Part shown: positions 17,298 to 26,175 of the stretch, piece after piece | Numbering within the stretch: the stretch's first letter is position 1 | Layout: every line of letters starts with the position of its first letter | Assembly: GCA_051877515.1 (NCBI GenBank) | Contig: JBJEIY010000002.1 | Span: 114,183 to 178,182 of the forward strand | Origin: XBB1006 sp051877515 | GTDB taxonomy: Bacteria > Bacillota > Clostridia > Lachnospirales > Lachnospiraceae | Direction: 5' to 3' | Length of the DNA: 64,000 bases | Position numbers and translations under genes: made by a program | The notes under the pieces: model-generated | Told to the model about the DNA's origin: nothing | The model's database searches: none | The model's input: only the letters and a program-made list of their open reading frames with translations

Positions 17298-18287
17298 CTA
17301 TTTCTTTGCCACGTATTTCCTGATATCCAACGAGATAGCCACAAAGATAACAATACCGATGGCTATGTACTGTGCGTTGGCATCTACGCCCAGGTACTGC
17401 AGACAAACTTTCAAAAGCTCAAATACCGCAACACCCACGATAGCAGAGGATACCTTTCCCCGTCCACCGGTAACGGATACACCACCAATGGTACATGCCG
17501 CAATAGCTTCCATTTCGTAACCATAACCCAGGTTAACGGAAGCACCGCCTGCTTTTCCTCCTAACATGAAGCCTGCCAGACCATACATTGCCGCAGCTTT
17601 CATATAGATTAAGATCAACGTGGTTTTCACCGGTACACCGGCTACTTCCGCAGCCTGCGGGTTACCGCCGATGGCATACATATATTTTCCATGACGGGTC
17701 ATGTTAAAGATAAACCAGGTGATAACGGCAACCAACAGGGCTATCCAGATCAACCAGCTAATACCCAGAAATCTTCCGGTTGCGATCCTGGTATATTCTT
17801 CCACATATCCACCCAAAGGAGTTGCTCCGGTATAGATCAGAGAAATACCATATACAATCTCCATCATAGCCAGCGTAGCAATAAATGGCGGAACATTTAA
17901 AAACGCGATAAAGAATCCGGTCACAGCTCCGAATGCTGCACAGATCAGCATAACCACAGCTAAGGCTGCAAATATATTTAAAGGCTCCATGTCCGGATAG
18001 AACTTATTGGAATACTCCATTTTCTGAAGCAAGGTTCCCGCGATACAAGCCGCAAAACCGATCATACGTCCTGCTGACAGGTCACATCCTGCTGTGATAA
18101 CGCATCCTGCGATTCCCAGGGCAATTACCAGTCGGGAACTCATATTCATCAAAATGTTCGTTACGTTATTGGGTGTAAAAAAGTTCGATGATGTAAATCC
18201 CGTATAAATAAACAGGATCAGCATAACGATGATAACACCATTGTTAATTAAAAAGTCTTTGACTTTCTGCTGTTTTGTTTTAACCAT
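17298..18287 (-). CDS. mglC: MglC, galactose ABC transporter permease
   Basis: Membrane channel of the galactose/methyl-galactoside importer, 329 residues. About ten hydrophobic segments are visible. Signatures of the ribose/galactose permease family include GCDLSAGRMIGFAACIAG, the segment GYVEEYTRIATGRFLGI, and AIAACTIGGVSVTGGRGKV near residue 265, the loop that contacts the ATPase. The gene follows mglA by 55 bp and is the last gene before a strong terminator. The sugar is inferred from the galK-galE genes and MglB-like binding proteins nearby. Confidence 0.93.
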   Translation of the reverse strand: MVKTKQQKVKDFLINNGVIIVMLILFIYTGFTSSNFFTPNNVTNILMNMSSRLVIALGIAGCVITAGCDLSAGRMIGFAACIAGTLLQKMEYSNKFYPDMEPLNIFAALAVVMLICAAFGAVTGFFIAFLNVPPFIATLAMMEIVYGISLIYTGATPLGGYVEEYTRIATGRFLGISWLIWIALLVAVITWFIFNMTRHGKYMYAIGGNPQAAEVAGVPVKTTLILIYMKAAAMYGLAGFMLGGKAGGASVNLGYGYEMEAIAACTIGGVSVTGGRGKVSSAIVGVAVFELLKVCLQYLGVDANAQYIAIGIVIFVAISLDIRKYVAKK

Positions 18288-18342
18288 TTTTCATTCTCTC
18301 CTATTGTTATGATAAGCACCGGGTCCACTGCACCATGAACTC

Positions 18343-19854
18343 CTAAAACCTTGTTGCGTAGTCCATAATGTGTTCCTGTGTCATTTCCTCTTTCGTGTTG
18401 ATCTCTCCGGTAAGCTTACCGTTACACATTACATAAACACGATCTGACATACCGATAAGCTCTGACATTTCTGAGGAAATCATGATGATGGATTTACCCT
18501 GTCTGACCAGTTCATTCATGATCTCATATATTTCGTGCTTCGCTCCTACGTCAATTCCCCTCGTCGGTTCGTCCATAATAAGAACCTCCGGCTCTGTTGC
18601 CAGCCATCTGGATACGATTACTTTCTGTTGGTTTCCACCGGACAGATTCGCGATATGTTCCTTCATGCTGGGGGTCTTGATACTGAGCTTACGGATATTA
18701 TCATTTACAACCTGATTAATCCTGCCGTGGTTCAGCATAAAGCCTAATTTCAAATATTTATTGTATACCGATACACCTACATTGTCTTTCACGGAAAGGC
18801 ATCCGAAAATTCCGTTTCCACGCCTGTCCTCGGTGATCAGACCGATTCCGGCCTTCATCGCATCCTTGGGATGTCGGATCTTTAACTCTTTTCCGTCCAG
18901 AGTGAGCTCACAGGAAACCGTTTTGCGGATACCAAAAAGTCCTTCCATCAATTCCGTTCTCTGTGCTCCGACCAGACCACCAAATCCGAGGATCTCTCCC
19001 CTACGCAAGTTAAAACTTACATCCTTAAAGGAATTCTCATGGATTGAAGTAAAATGTTTTGCCTCTAAGATCACTTCTCCCGGCGTTACCTCACGTGCCG
19101 GATATACATTGGTCAGCTCACGACCTACCATCTTGGAAATGATCTGTTCGGTAGTAAGTTCATCCGTATGCCAGGTTCCTACATAGGTTCCGTCACGCAT
19201 GATGGTAATATCATCAGCGATCCGTTTGATCTCATCCATTTTGTGGGAAATGTAGATCATGGAAACACCTTTTTTCCTTAAGTCGTTCATGATTTTGAAT
19301 AGTGTTTCCACCTCACTGTCGGACAAAGAAGATGTGGGCTCATCAAAGATCACCACTTTTGCCTGCTGGGAAACTGCTTTTGCGATTTCCACAGACTGCA
19401 TCTGACCAATGGAAAGAGTGGAAAGCTGTGCCTTTGGATCAAAATCCATACCAACTTCCTTCAGCCAGTAGTCGGTCTGCTCATTCATCTTCTTATGATC
19501 TATTATCTGAAACGGTCCAAACTTATGAACCGGAAATCTTCCTAAATAAAGGTTTTCTGCCACACTCCGCGCAAGAACCGGCTGCAGTTCCTGATGCACC
19601 ATGGCAATGCCGTATTTCTTCATGGCCTCATCCGGATTGTTGACTTCAATCTTCTCTCCGTCTAAAAATACCTCACCGGCATCCATCTTATAGATTCCGA
19701 ACAGACATTTCATTAACGTAGATTTGCCTGCTCCGTTTTCTCCCATTAATGCGTGAACAGTTCCCGGTCTGACAGAAAGCTGTACATTATCGAGTGCTTT
19801 TACACCCGGAAAGGACTTACATACACCTTTCATTTCCAGTTTAAACTCAGCCAT
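18343..19854 (-). CDS. mglA: MglA, galactose ABC transporter double ATPase
   Basis: Cytoplasmic ATPase with two tandem nucleotide-binding domains, 503 residues, as usual for ribose/galactose importers. The first half has Walker A GENGAGKSTL, signature LSIGQMQSVEIAKA and Walker B VVIFDEPTSSL. The second half has LSGGNQQKVIVSRW and VLIMDEPTRGID; its Walker A is degenerate (GGLVGAQRTELM), which is normal for this family. It lies between mglB and mglC. An attenuating hairpin (19935-19961) separates it from mglB, so it should be made in smaller amount than the binding protein. Confidence 0.95.
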   Translation of the reverse strand: MAEFKLEMKGVCKSFPGVKALDNVQLSVRPGTVHALMGENGAGKSTLMKCLFGIYKMDAGEVFLDGEKIEVNNPDEAMKKYGIAMVHQELQPVLARSVAENLYLGRFPVHKFGPFQIIDHKKMNEQTDYWLKEVGMDFDPKAQLSTLSIGQMQSVEIAKAVSQQAKVVIFDEPTSSLSDSEVETLFKIMNDLRKKGVSMIYISHKMDEIKRIADDITIMRDGTYVGTWHTDELTTEQIISKMVGRELTNVYPAREVTPGEVILEAKHFTSIHENSFKDVSFNLRRGEILGFGGLVGAQRTELMEGLFGIRKTVSCELTLDGKELKIRHPKDAMKAGIGLITEDRRGNGIFGCLSVKDNVGVSVYNKYLKLGFMLNHGRINQVVNDNIRKLSIKTPSMKEHIANLSGGNQQKVIVSRWLATEPEVLIMDEPTRGIDVGAKHEIYEIMNELVRQGKSIIMISSEMSELIGMSDRVYVMCNGKLTGEINTKEEMTQEHIMDYATRF

Positions 19855-19887
19855 CCTGTTCCTCCTTTAACTAACTAAACTAAACAT

Positions 19888-19925
19888 ACAATATGAGCCT
19901 GCAGGCAGTCTCACTTGTCATGAAT
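19888..19925 (+). repeat. Dispersed terminator-adjacent element, copy 2
   Basis: Contains ACAATATGAGCCTGCAGGCA followed by GTCTCACTTGTCATGAAT. It abuts the hairpin between mglB and mglA. The best conserved parts, CTGCAGGCAG and CACTTGTCATGAAT, match the other copies. Confidence 0.6.
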
Positions 19926-19934
19926 TTGAAAAAA

Positions 19935-19961
19935 GGTGCAGGTGCTTTTAACACCTGCACC
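19935..19961 (-). terminator. Hairpin between mglB and mglA (terminator or attenuator)
   Basis: Perfect 10-bp stem GGTGCAGGTG / CACCTGCACC with a 7-nt loop, followed on the minus strand by six T. It begins 14 bp after the mglB stop, inside an otherwise continuous operon. It probably lets only part of the transcripts read into mglAC. Confidence 0.8.
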
Positions 19962-19975
19962 ACCTGTTTTATTGA

Positions 19976-21028
19976 CTATTTTACCATGTCAAGAATGCTC
20001 TGTGCATTCTCAGCAGTAACCTTAACATAATCACATCCGATGTATGTATCTACAGGCTCTCCATTGATAAAGGAAACAGCTGCATCTGCTGCACTGTGAG
20101 ACTGTGAAAAATGATCATTGAATACAGTACCGGTCATGGTTCCTGCAAGAACATCTTCCAGAGCTTCAGATAAAGCATCTACACCTACTAAGAAGATATC
20201 CTGTCCAACAGTACGTCCTGCTGCCTGGATGGACTGTAATGCACCAAGTGCCATAGCATCGTTGTTGCAGAATACAACTTCGATGTCATTTCCGTGCTGG
20301 CTTAAGGAGTTTGCAACTAACTGCTGAGCAGTAGCCTGATCCCAGTTACCAACCTGGTCATCTAAGCATTCAACTTCAAATCCTGCATCGGTTAAAGCTG
20401 CGATAGAGAACTCTGTACGATATTTTGCGTCAACGTTCTCCGGGTCACCTTCGATCATGATGTACTGGATCTTGCCGTCACCGTTTAAGTCAACTGTCTC
20501 AAGACCAAGATCAGCGATCATTTCACCCTGATAAGTTCCGGACTGACGAGCGTCACATCCAACGTAAGTTACGTTCCAGCCGTTATCTGACCATCTCTGC
20601 TCTTCGGAAGCATCCGGCTCACGGTTGATGTATACCAGAGGAATCTCAGCTCCTACTACCATATCAGTAATGGTAGCTGCAGAAGAAGCATTTACCGGGT
20701 TAACAATCAGAACGTCTACACCTTCGGTAATGAAGTTCTGGATCTGGTTTGTCTGAGTTGCCTGATCATTTGCACCATCTACGATGGAGATGTTTTCTTT
20801 TGCAAATCCAAGGCTGATCAGATAATTCTCAAGTTCTGTTCTGAACAGAGTCATGAAGTTATCGGAGAACTGATAGATACAAACTCCGACTTTCTTATCT
20901 GCATATGCAGAATCCTGTGCTTCAGTGCTTGTGTCTGCTGCTGAATCATCCTTCTTGCTGCCGCATCCTGCAAGGCATCCGATTACCATTACGGAAGCCA
21001 GAAGTAAGCTTAAAATTTTCTTTTTCAT
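19976..21028 (-). CDS. mglB: MglB, galactose-binding lipoprotein
   Basis: Extracellular receptor of the Mgl importer, about 350 residues. The signal peptide has lipobox LAGC (Cys22). The type-1 binding fold starts VGVCIYQFSDNFMTLFRTEL. The calcium-binding loop DLNGDGKIQ and the sugar-contact strand VFCNNDAMALG are typical of galactose/glucose-binding proteins. I start at ATG 21028, which follows AAAGGAGG; the frame open to 21112 adds a segment that is not signal-like. It is the first gene of the mgl operon, with a hairpin before mglA. It has a paralogue at 11329. Confidence 0.95.
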   Translation of the reverse strand: MKKKILSLLLASVMVIGCLAGCGSKKDDSAADTSTEAQDSAYADKKVGVCIYQFSDNFMTLFRTELENYLISLGFAKENISIVDGANDQATQTNQIQNFITEGVDVLIVNPVNASSAATITDMVVGAEIPLVYINREPDASEEQRWSDNGWNVTYVGCDARQSGTYQGEMIADLGLETVDLNGDGKIQYIMIEGDPENVDAKYRTEFSIAALTDAGFEVECLDDQVGNWDQATAQQLVANSLSQHGNDIEVVFCNNDAMALGALQSIQAAGRTVGQDIFLVGVDALSEALEDVLAGTMTGTVFNDHFSQSHSAADAAVSFINGEPVDTYIGCDYVKVTAENAQSILDMVK

Positions 21029-21082
21029 GTTGAAAAAAGCCTCCTTTACATTATATGGTTTAGCTAAAACTACTGTACGGAT

Positions 21083-21111
21083 ATTATAGCAACCGGATTT
21101 TAAATTTAACA
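21083..21111 (-). promoter_or_regulatory. Promoter of the mgl operon
   Basis: On the minus strand, -10 TATAAT (21088-21083) with a 17-bp spacer to a weak -35 TGTTAA (21111-21106). The gap to the mglB start is 54 bp. The good -10 with a poor -35 fits activation, possibly by the YesN regulator. Confidence 0.5.
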
Positions 21112-21198
21112 TATAAAATTCTTTGGTCTATCTTGAAAATCCTACGGAGTTTTTTGTTTTTATGCACAAAAAATTCCACTGTAGCAAGGACATTTTTA

Positions 21199-23553
21199 TT
21201 AAATCAGTAAGTGTACCAGGAAGCTTACAACCCATGCGATCACACACTGTAACAGAACCACCAGAACTGCCCATTTTCCTCCCAGCTCCCGCTTCACGGA
21301 TGCGATGGCAGCCACACAGGGCGTGTATAAAAGTGTAAAAACAAGAAAGACACAGGCAGAAGCTGTGGTAAACAGCCCGGATATTTCTCCGCCGCCCACC
21401 AGCACCGTCAATGTGCTGACCACACTTTCCTTGGCCATAAATCCGGTGAGTAAAGAGGTTGTGATCCGATAGTCTCCAAGACCCAGCGGGCGAAACAGCG
21501 GAACCAGGGCGCCACCCAACGCTGCCAGCAGACTTTGGGCAGAGTCTGTTACCATATTCAGATGAAAATCAAAGGTCTGCAAAAACCAGACCACAATGGC
21601 TGCCAGGAAGATGATGGTAAAAGCTTTCCGCGCAAAATCCTTGGCTTTATCCCAGATCAGCCTGCCTACATTCTTTGCTCCGGGGATCCGGTAGTTAGGC
21701 AACTCCATAACAAACGGAACCGGCTCTCCCTTAAAAACCAGTTTATCCAGTAAAATACTGTACACGATCCCCACCAGGATACCGGTGAAGTAAAGGGTCG
21801 TCATCACCAGTGCCCCGTATCTCGGGAAAAAGGCTGCCGTAAAAAACGCATAGATAGGCAGTTTGGCAGAACAACTCATAAAAGGTGTCAGCATGATGGT
21901 CATTTTCCGGTCACGCTCCGAAGGCAGGGTTCTGGTCGCCATGATAGCCGGAACGGAGCAACCGAATCCGATGATCATAGGTACAAAACTCCTACCCGAT
22001 AATCCAATCTTTCGCAACAGCTTATCCATGACAAAGGCCACACGGGCCATATACCCGCTGTCCTCCAACAGGGAAAGGAAGAAAAACAGGGTTACGATCG
22101 TGGGCAGAAAACTAAGTACACTTCCCACACCGGCAAAAATACCGTCAATGATAAGGGAATGCAGCACATCGTTCACATTTCCCAGGGTCAGTGCCTGATC
22201 TGCCAGGGTTGTCACCCAGTCAATGCCTATTTCCATCAGATTGGAAAGCCATGCGCCGATCACACCAAAGGTAAGGGTGAAGATCAGTACCATGATTCCC
22301 ACAAATACCGGAATGGCTGTGTATTTTCCTGTAAGAACCTCATCGATCTTACGGCTTCTGATGTGCTCTTTACTCTCTCCTGGTTTGATCACGGACTGCC
22401 GGCACACCCTGTGAATGAAGGAAAAGCGCATGTCTGCCAGTGCCGCCTGACGATCCATGCCGGTTTCCTCTTCCAGCTGGATAATGATATGCTCCACCAT
22501 TTCCTTCTCATTCTGGGAAAGCTCAAGTTTCTCTTCGATCAGCTTATCGCCTTCTACCAGCTTACCGGCCGCAAACCGCACCGGTATACCGTGATCGGCG
22601 GCATGATCCTCGATCAGATGCATGATGGAATGCAGGCAGCGATGCAGCGCACCACCATCTTTTCCCTGTGCATCGCAGAAATCCTGTCTACCCGGTTTTT
22701 CCTGGTATCTGGCCACATGTACCGCATGGTTTACCAGCTCGTCAATTCCCTGATTTTTCACAGCGGAAATAGGAACCACCGGAATCCCCAAGGCCTCCTC
22801 CATGGCATTTACATCTATGGTTCCGCCGTTTTCCCGGACTTCGTCCATCATGTTTAATGCCAGCACCATAGGTGTATCCAGCTCGATCAGCTGCATGGTA
22901 AGATAAAGATTCCGTTCAATGTTGGTGGCATCTACAATATTGATAATGCCATCCGGTTTATCATTCAGGAAGAATTCCCGGGTTACGATCTCTTCACTGG
23001 TATAAGGTGACATGGAATAAATACCGGGCAGATCGGTTACACGGGTATTCTCCTGTTTTCGGATGGGACCGTCTTTCCGGTCTACGGTCACTCCGGGAAA
23101 GTTTCCCACATGCTGATTTGCACCGGTAAGCTGGTTGAACAGTGTTGTCTTTCCACAGTTCTGATTTCCTGCCAGACCAAATGTCAGTAATCTGTTTTTA
23201 TCTAAGGGTTGTTCTTCTTCCTTCTTGTTGTGAAAGATTCCCGTCTCTCCAAGACCGGGATGTCTGGACATCTTCTTTTCGCTCTCCGGCACAGACTGCT
23301 CCGGCTGCGCTTTCTCCAGCTGCTCTTTCTCCATCAGACAGATCTCAATCTGTCCGGCTTCTTCCCGTCTCAGGGTCAGCTCATAGCCCCAGATCCGGTA
23401 TTCCACCGGGTCTTTCATGGGCGCTTCTTTTATAAATTCCACAACGGTTCCCGGTATGAGTCCCATATCCAGAAAATGCTGCCGCAGTGCTCCCGAACCG
23501 CCCACCTTGACGATCCTGGCAAACTGACCATCCTTTAATTCTGATAAATCCAT
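21199..23553 (-). CDS. feoB: FeoA-FeoB fusion, ferrous iron transporter
   Basis: Imports Fe2+ across the membrane. 784 residues in three parts: a FeoA-like SH3 domain (about 1-75: HFLDMGLIPGTVVEFIKEAP), a charged linker (75-120), then FeoB with a GTPase domain (G1 AGNQNCGKTTLFN, G3 TDLPGIYSMSPYTSEE, G4 LNMMDE) and a membrane part with the duplicated Gate motifs (for example GFGCSVPAIMATRTL, and TPCVAAIASVKREL near the end). Fusion of FeoA to FeoB is common in clostridia. The promoter carries a perfect palindrome next to the -10, indicating metal-dependent repression. It stands between the mgl and gal genes without functional linkage. Confidence 0.95.
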   Translation of the reverse strand: MDLSELKDGQFARIVKVGGSGALRQHFLDMGLIPGTVVEFIKEAPMKDPVEYRIWGYELTLRREEAGQIEICLMEKEQLEKAQPEQSVPESEKKMSRHPGLGETGIFHNKKEEEQPLDKNRLLTFGLAGNQNCGKTTLFNQLTGANQHVGNFPGVTVDRKDGPIRKQENTRVTDLPGIYSMSPYTSEEIVTREFFLNDKPDGIINIVDATNIERNLYLTMQLIELDTPMVLALNMMDEVRENGGTIDVNAMEEALGIPVVPISAVKNQGIDELVNHAVHVARYQEKPGRQDFCDAQGKDGGALHRCLHSIMHLIEDHAADHGIPVRFAAGKLVEGDKLIEEKLELSQNEKEMVEHIIIQLEEETGMDRQAALADMRFSFIHRVCRQSVIKPGESKEHIRSRKIDEVLTGKYTAIPVFVGIMVLIFTLTFGVIGAWLSNLMEIGIDWVTTLADQALTLGNVNDVLHSLIIDGIFAGVGSVLSFLPTIVTLFFFLSLLEDSGYMARVAFVMDKLLRKIGLSGRSFVPMIIGFGCSVPAIMATRTLPSERDRKMTIMLTPFMSCSAKLPIYAFFTAAFFPRYGALVMTTLYFTGILVGIVYSILLDKLVFKGEPVPFVMELPNYRIPGAKNVGRLIWDKAKDFARKAFTIIFLAAIVVWFLQTFDFHLNMVTDSAQSLLAALGGALVPLFRPLGLGDYRITTSLLTGFMAKESVVSTLTVLVGGGEISGLFTTASACVFLVFTLLYTPCVAAIASVKRELGGKWAVLVVLLQCVIAWVVSFLVHLLI

Positions 23554-23618
23554 TTTCTTCTCTATGTATTCCTTTCCGTTCCCATGTATCCGAGGTTTTC
23601 TTCGTTTGGACTAATGGG

Positions 23619-23661
23619 AATTAGTTATAACTAATTATAACATACCCTCCCATGTTTTCAA
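23619..23661 (-). promoter_or_regulatory. feoAB promoter with 18-bp palindromic operator
   Basis: On the minus strand: -35 TTGAAA (23661-23656), 16-bp spacer, -10 TATAAT (23639-23634). The perfect palindrome AATTAGTTATAACTAATT (23619-23636) overlaps the -10 and the expected start point. The position suits a repressor; a DtxR/MntR-like or Fur-like iron regulator is likely, but which one cannot be told. Confidence 0.7.
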
Positions 23662-23686
23662 GATACAACTGAATATTTCCACGTCG

Positions 23687-23715
23687 TTGACTTTTACCAG
23701 GTTCTGTTTTAGTAT
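23687..23715 (+). promoter_or_regulatory. Promoter of galK-galE
   Basis: -35 TTGACT (23687-23692), 17-bp spacer, -10 TAGTAT (23710-23715), 35 bp before the galK start. It is close to the sigma-A consensus. It lies back to back with the feoAB promoter. Confidence 0.65.
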
Positions 23716-23749
23716 GGAGAAAAGATTTCACCAATCAGGAGGACACAGG

Positions 23750-25030
23750 ATGAATAATCTTGCCGAAATCCGGGCCGACTTGCAAAAGGGTGCATATCGT
23801 GAACGCCTGGAAGATATTTATGTTGATAAAGAAACCGCCAAACGGCAACTGGACCGCTATTTAGATGCCCTGACCTGCTTTGAAAAAGAATTTGGTGATG
23901 GACCGGCAGAGCTGTACAGTGCTCCCGGAAGGACAGAAATTGGCGGAAACCATACAGACCACCAGCACGGAAATGTACTGGCCGCTTCCATACATCAGGA
24001 TGCTATTGCCGTAGTCCGTCCCAATGACAGGAACCTGATCCGGTTTCTCTCCCAGGGATATGATGTTCTTTCCGTTTCCTTATCCGATACTGAAGTGAAA
24101 GCGGAAGAATACAATACGACCCCGGCTCTGATCAAGGGTGTGGTGGCAGGATTTTTGCAACACTCCTATAAAGTGGGTGGGTTTGATGCCTATATTACCA
24201 GCGATGTGCTCATCGGAGCAGGACTATCCTCCTCCGCAGCATTTGAAACCCTCATCGGAAGCATCCTGTCCGGATTATACAACAACATGACAGTCTCTGC
24301 AGTAGAGATTGCCCGCATCGGACAATTTGCAGAAAATGTTTACTTTGGAAAACCCTGCGGACTGATGGATCAGATGGCCTGCTCAGTGGGAAATCTGGTA
24401 CACATCGACTTTGCCGATCCCCGGGAACCTGCCGTGGAGCGTATTGAATTTGATTTTTCCGAAACCGGCTACTGTCTGTGTGTTACCGACACCAAGGGCT
24501 CTCATGCCAACCTGACACCGGACTACGCAGCAATCCCCGCAGAAATGAAGCTGGCCGCCAATGCCCTTGGCAAGGATTACCTGGGAGAACTGACTCTGGA
24601 AGAGATTTATTCCTCCCTCCCCTTAATCCGTGAAAAAGCCGGTGATCGGGGCGCTCTTCGGGCGATCCATTTTGCGGAAGAAAACAGGCGGGCGATCCTG
24701 GAAAGCGAAGCCCTGAAGAAAAAAGATATCAAAGAATTCCTTCGGCTGGTAAAAGCCTCCGGAGATTCTTCCTATAAATATCTGCAGAATGTCTACACCA
24801 ATCAGGACGTGAAGCACCAGAATGTTCCCATCGCCCTTGCCTTCAGCGACCATCTTCTTGGCGAACAGGGAGTAAGCCGGGTACATGGAGGAGGCTTTGC
24901 GGGAACCATTCAGGCCTTTGTTCCCCTTTCCATGAAAGAAGCCTACAAAGCCGGCATGGAGCAGATATTCGGTGCAGATGCCTGCAACGTACTCTTTATC
25001 CGAAAATATGGCGGCATAAAAACGTTTTAA
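23750..25030 (+). CDS. galK: Galactokinase
   Basis: Phosphorylates galactose to galactose-1-phosphate with ATP, the first Leloir step. 426 residues. The galactokinase signature is at about 59-74 (PGRTEIGGNHTDHQHG), the ATP-binding GHMP motif is GAGLSSSAAFE, and the third motif is VHGGGFAGTIQAF near the C-terminus. The start ATG 23750 has AGGAGG 9 nt upstream; the frame open to 23687 overlaps the promoter and is not used. It is followed 15 bp later by galE. No galT is in the window. With the Mgl importer across the strand it completes uptake and activation of galactose. Confidence 0.95.
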   Translation: MNNLAEIRADLQKGAYRERLEDIYVDKETAKRQLDRYLDALTCFEKEFGDGPAELYSAPGRTEIGGNHTDHQHGNVLAASIHQDAIAVVRPNDRNLIRFLSQGYDVLSVSLSDTEVKAEEYNTTPALIKGVVAGFLQHSYKVGGFDAYITSDVLIGAGLSSSAAFETLIGSILSGLYNNMTVSAVEIARIGQFAENVYFGKPCGLMDQMACSVGNLVHIDFADPREPAVERIEFDFSETGYCLCVTDTKGSHANLTPDYAAIPAEMKLAANALGKDYLGELTLEEIYSSLPLIREKAGDRGALRAIHFAEENRRAILESEALKKKDIKEFLRLVKASGDSSYKYLQNVYTNQDVKHQNVPIALAFSDHLLGEQGVSRVHGGGFAGTIQAFVPLSMKEAYKAGMEQIFGADACNVLFIRKYGGIKTF

Positions 25031-25045
25031 AAGGAGGTTTTCAAG

Positions 25046-26038
25046 ATGAAAAGTATTTTAGTTTTAGGCGGAGCAGGCTACATCGGCTCCCATACCGTAT
25101 ACGAACTGATTGATGCAGGAAGAAAAGTCGTGGTGGCGGATAATCTGGAAACCGGCTTTCAAAAGGCCGTTCATCCCGATGCGACCTTTTACAAAGGAGA
25201 TATCAGAGACCGGGCCTTTCTGGATTCCTTATTTGAAAAAGAAGACATTGACGGTGTGATCCATTTTGCAGCAAACTCCCAGGTGGGAGAAAGCATGGAG
25301 AACCCATTAAAATACTATAATAACAATTTATGCGGAACAGAGGTATTGCTGGAAAGCATGGTGGCCCATGGAATTGATAAGATCGTATTCTCCTCCACCG
25401 CTGCTACTTATGGCGAACCCAGAAACATACCCATTCTGGAGAATGATCCCACGGAACCCACCAACTGCTACGGGCAGACCAAGCTTTCCATGGAGAAAAT
25501 GATGTACTGGACCTCCCGGGCCCACAATCTGCGTTATGTAGCCCTTCGCTATTTTAATGCCTGCGGTGCACATCCTTCCGGAAAGATCGGCGAAGCCCAC
25601 AATCCGGAATCCCATTTGATCCCGGTAATCTTACAGGTCCCCAACAACCAGAGGGAATTCATTTCCATCTTCGGGGATGATTATGATACCAAAGACGGCA
25701 CCTGTATCAGGGATTACATCCATGTCAGCGATCTGGCCAAAGCCCATATCCTGGCTTTTGACTATCTTGCGAAAGGCGGGGAAAACAATACGTTTAATCT
25801 TGGAAACGGTGTGGGATTCACAGTGTCGGAGGTTATCGAAACTGCCCGTAAAGTGACCGGACACCCCATTCCTGCAAAGGTTTGTCCAAGACGTGCCGGT
25901 GATCCTTCCACCCTCATTGCCTCCAGTGACAAGGCAAAACAGATCCTGGGATGGGCTCCTGAAATGGATGATCTGTCCACCATCATTGAAACCGCATGGA
26001 ACTGGCACAAAAACCACCCCAACGGATACGGGGAATAA
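25046..26038 (+). CDS. galE: UDP-glucose 4-epimerase
   Basis: Interconverts UDP-galactose and UDP-glucose using bound NAD; Leloir pathway. 330 residues, a short-chain dehydrogenase fold: N-terminal GGAGYIGSHTVYELIDAG, the Ser-Tyr-Lys active site (SSTAATYGE and YGQTKLSMEK), and the substrate-binding RYFNACGAHPSGKIGE. The start ATG 25046 has AAAGGAGG. Co-transcribed with galK. It ends before a bidirectional terminator shared with rubrerythrin. Confidence 0.96.
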   Translation: MKSILVLGGAGYIGSHTVYELIDAGRKVVVADNLETGFQKAVHPDATFYKGDIRDRAFLDSLFEKEDIDGVIHFAANSQVGESMENPLKYYNNNLCGTEVLLESMVAHGIDKIVFSSTAATYGEPRNIPILENDPTEPTNCYGQTKLSMEKMMYWTSRAHNLRYVALRYFNACGAHPSGKIGEAHNPESHLIPVILQVPNNQREFISIFGDDYDTKDGTCIRDYIHVSDLAKAHILAFDYLAKGGENNTFNLGNGVGFTVSEVIETARKVTGHPIPAKVCPRRAGDPSTLIASSDKAKQILGWAPEMDDLSTIIETAWNWHKNHPNGYGE

Positions 26039-26057
26039 GCCTGCTTCTGACCTGCAA

Positions 26058-26098
26058 AAAGGAGGAGTCTGCAAGCAGCTTACCTATCATGTATAAAA
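26058..26098 (+). repeat. Dispersed terminator-adjacent element, copy 3
   Basis: Contains GTCTGCAAGCAGCTTACCTA then TCATGTATAAAA, which runs directly into the galE/rubrerythrin terminator stem. The core CTGCAAGCAG is a perfect interrupted palindrome. Confidence 0.55.
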
Positions 26099-26133
26099 GG
26101 CTGTCCATGATCTTCACTTCATGGGCAGCCTTT
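26096..26133. terminator. Bidirectional terminator between galE and rubrerythrin genes
   Basis: 15-bp stem AAAGGCTGTCCATGA / TCATGGGCAGCCTTT (one G-T pair) with an 8-nt loop. It has T or A runs on both sides. Confidence 0.88.
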
Positions 26134-26175
26134 CTTATCATATATTCTTTTATTTGTGATTTCTTTAAGATCTCT

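Noticed and set aside
22159..22857. Plus-strand frame of 232 codons
   Set aside because: Antisense to feoB, with no start site and no family features.
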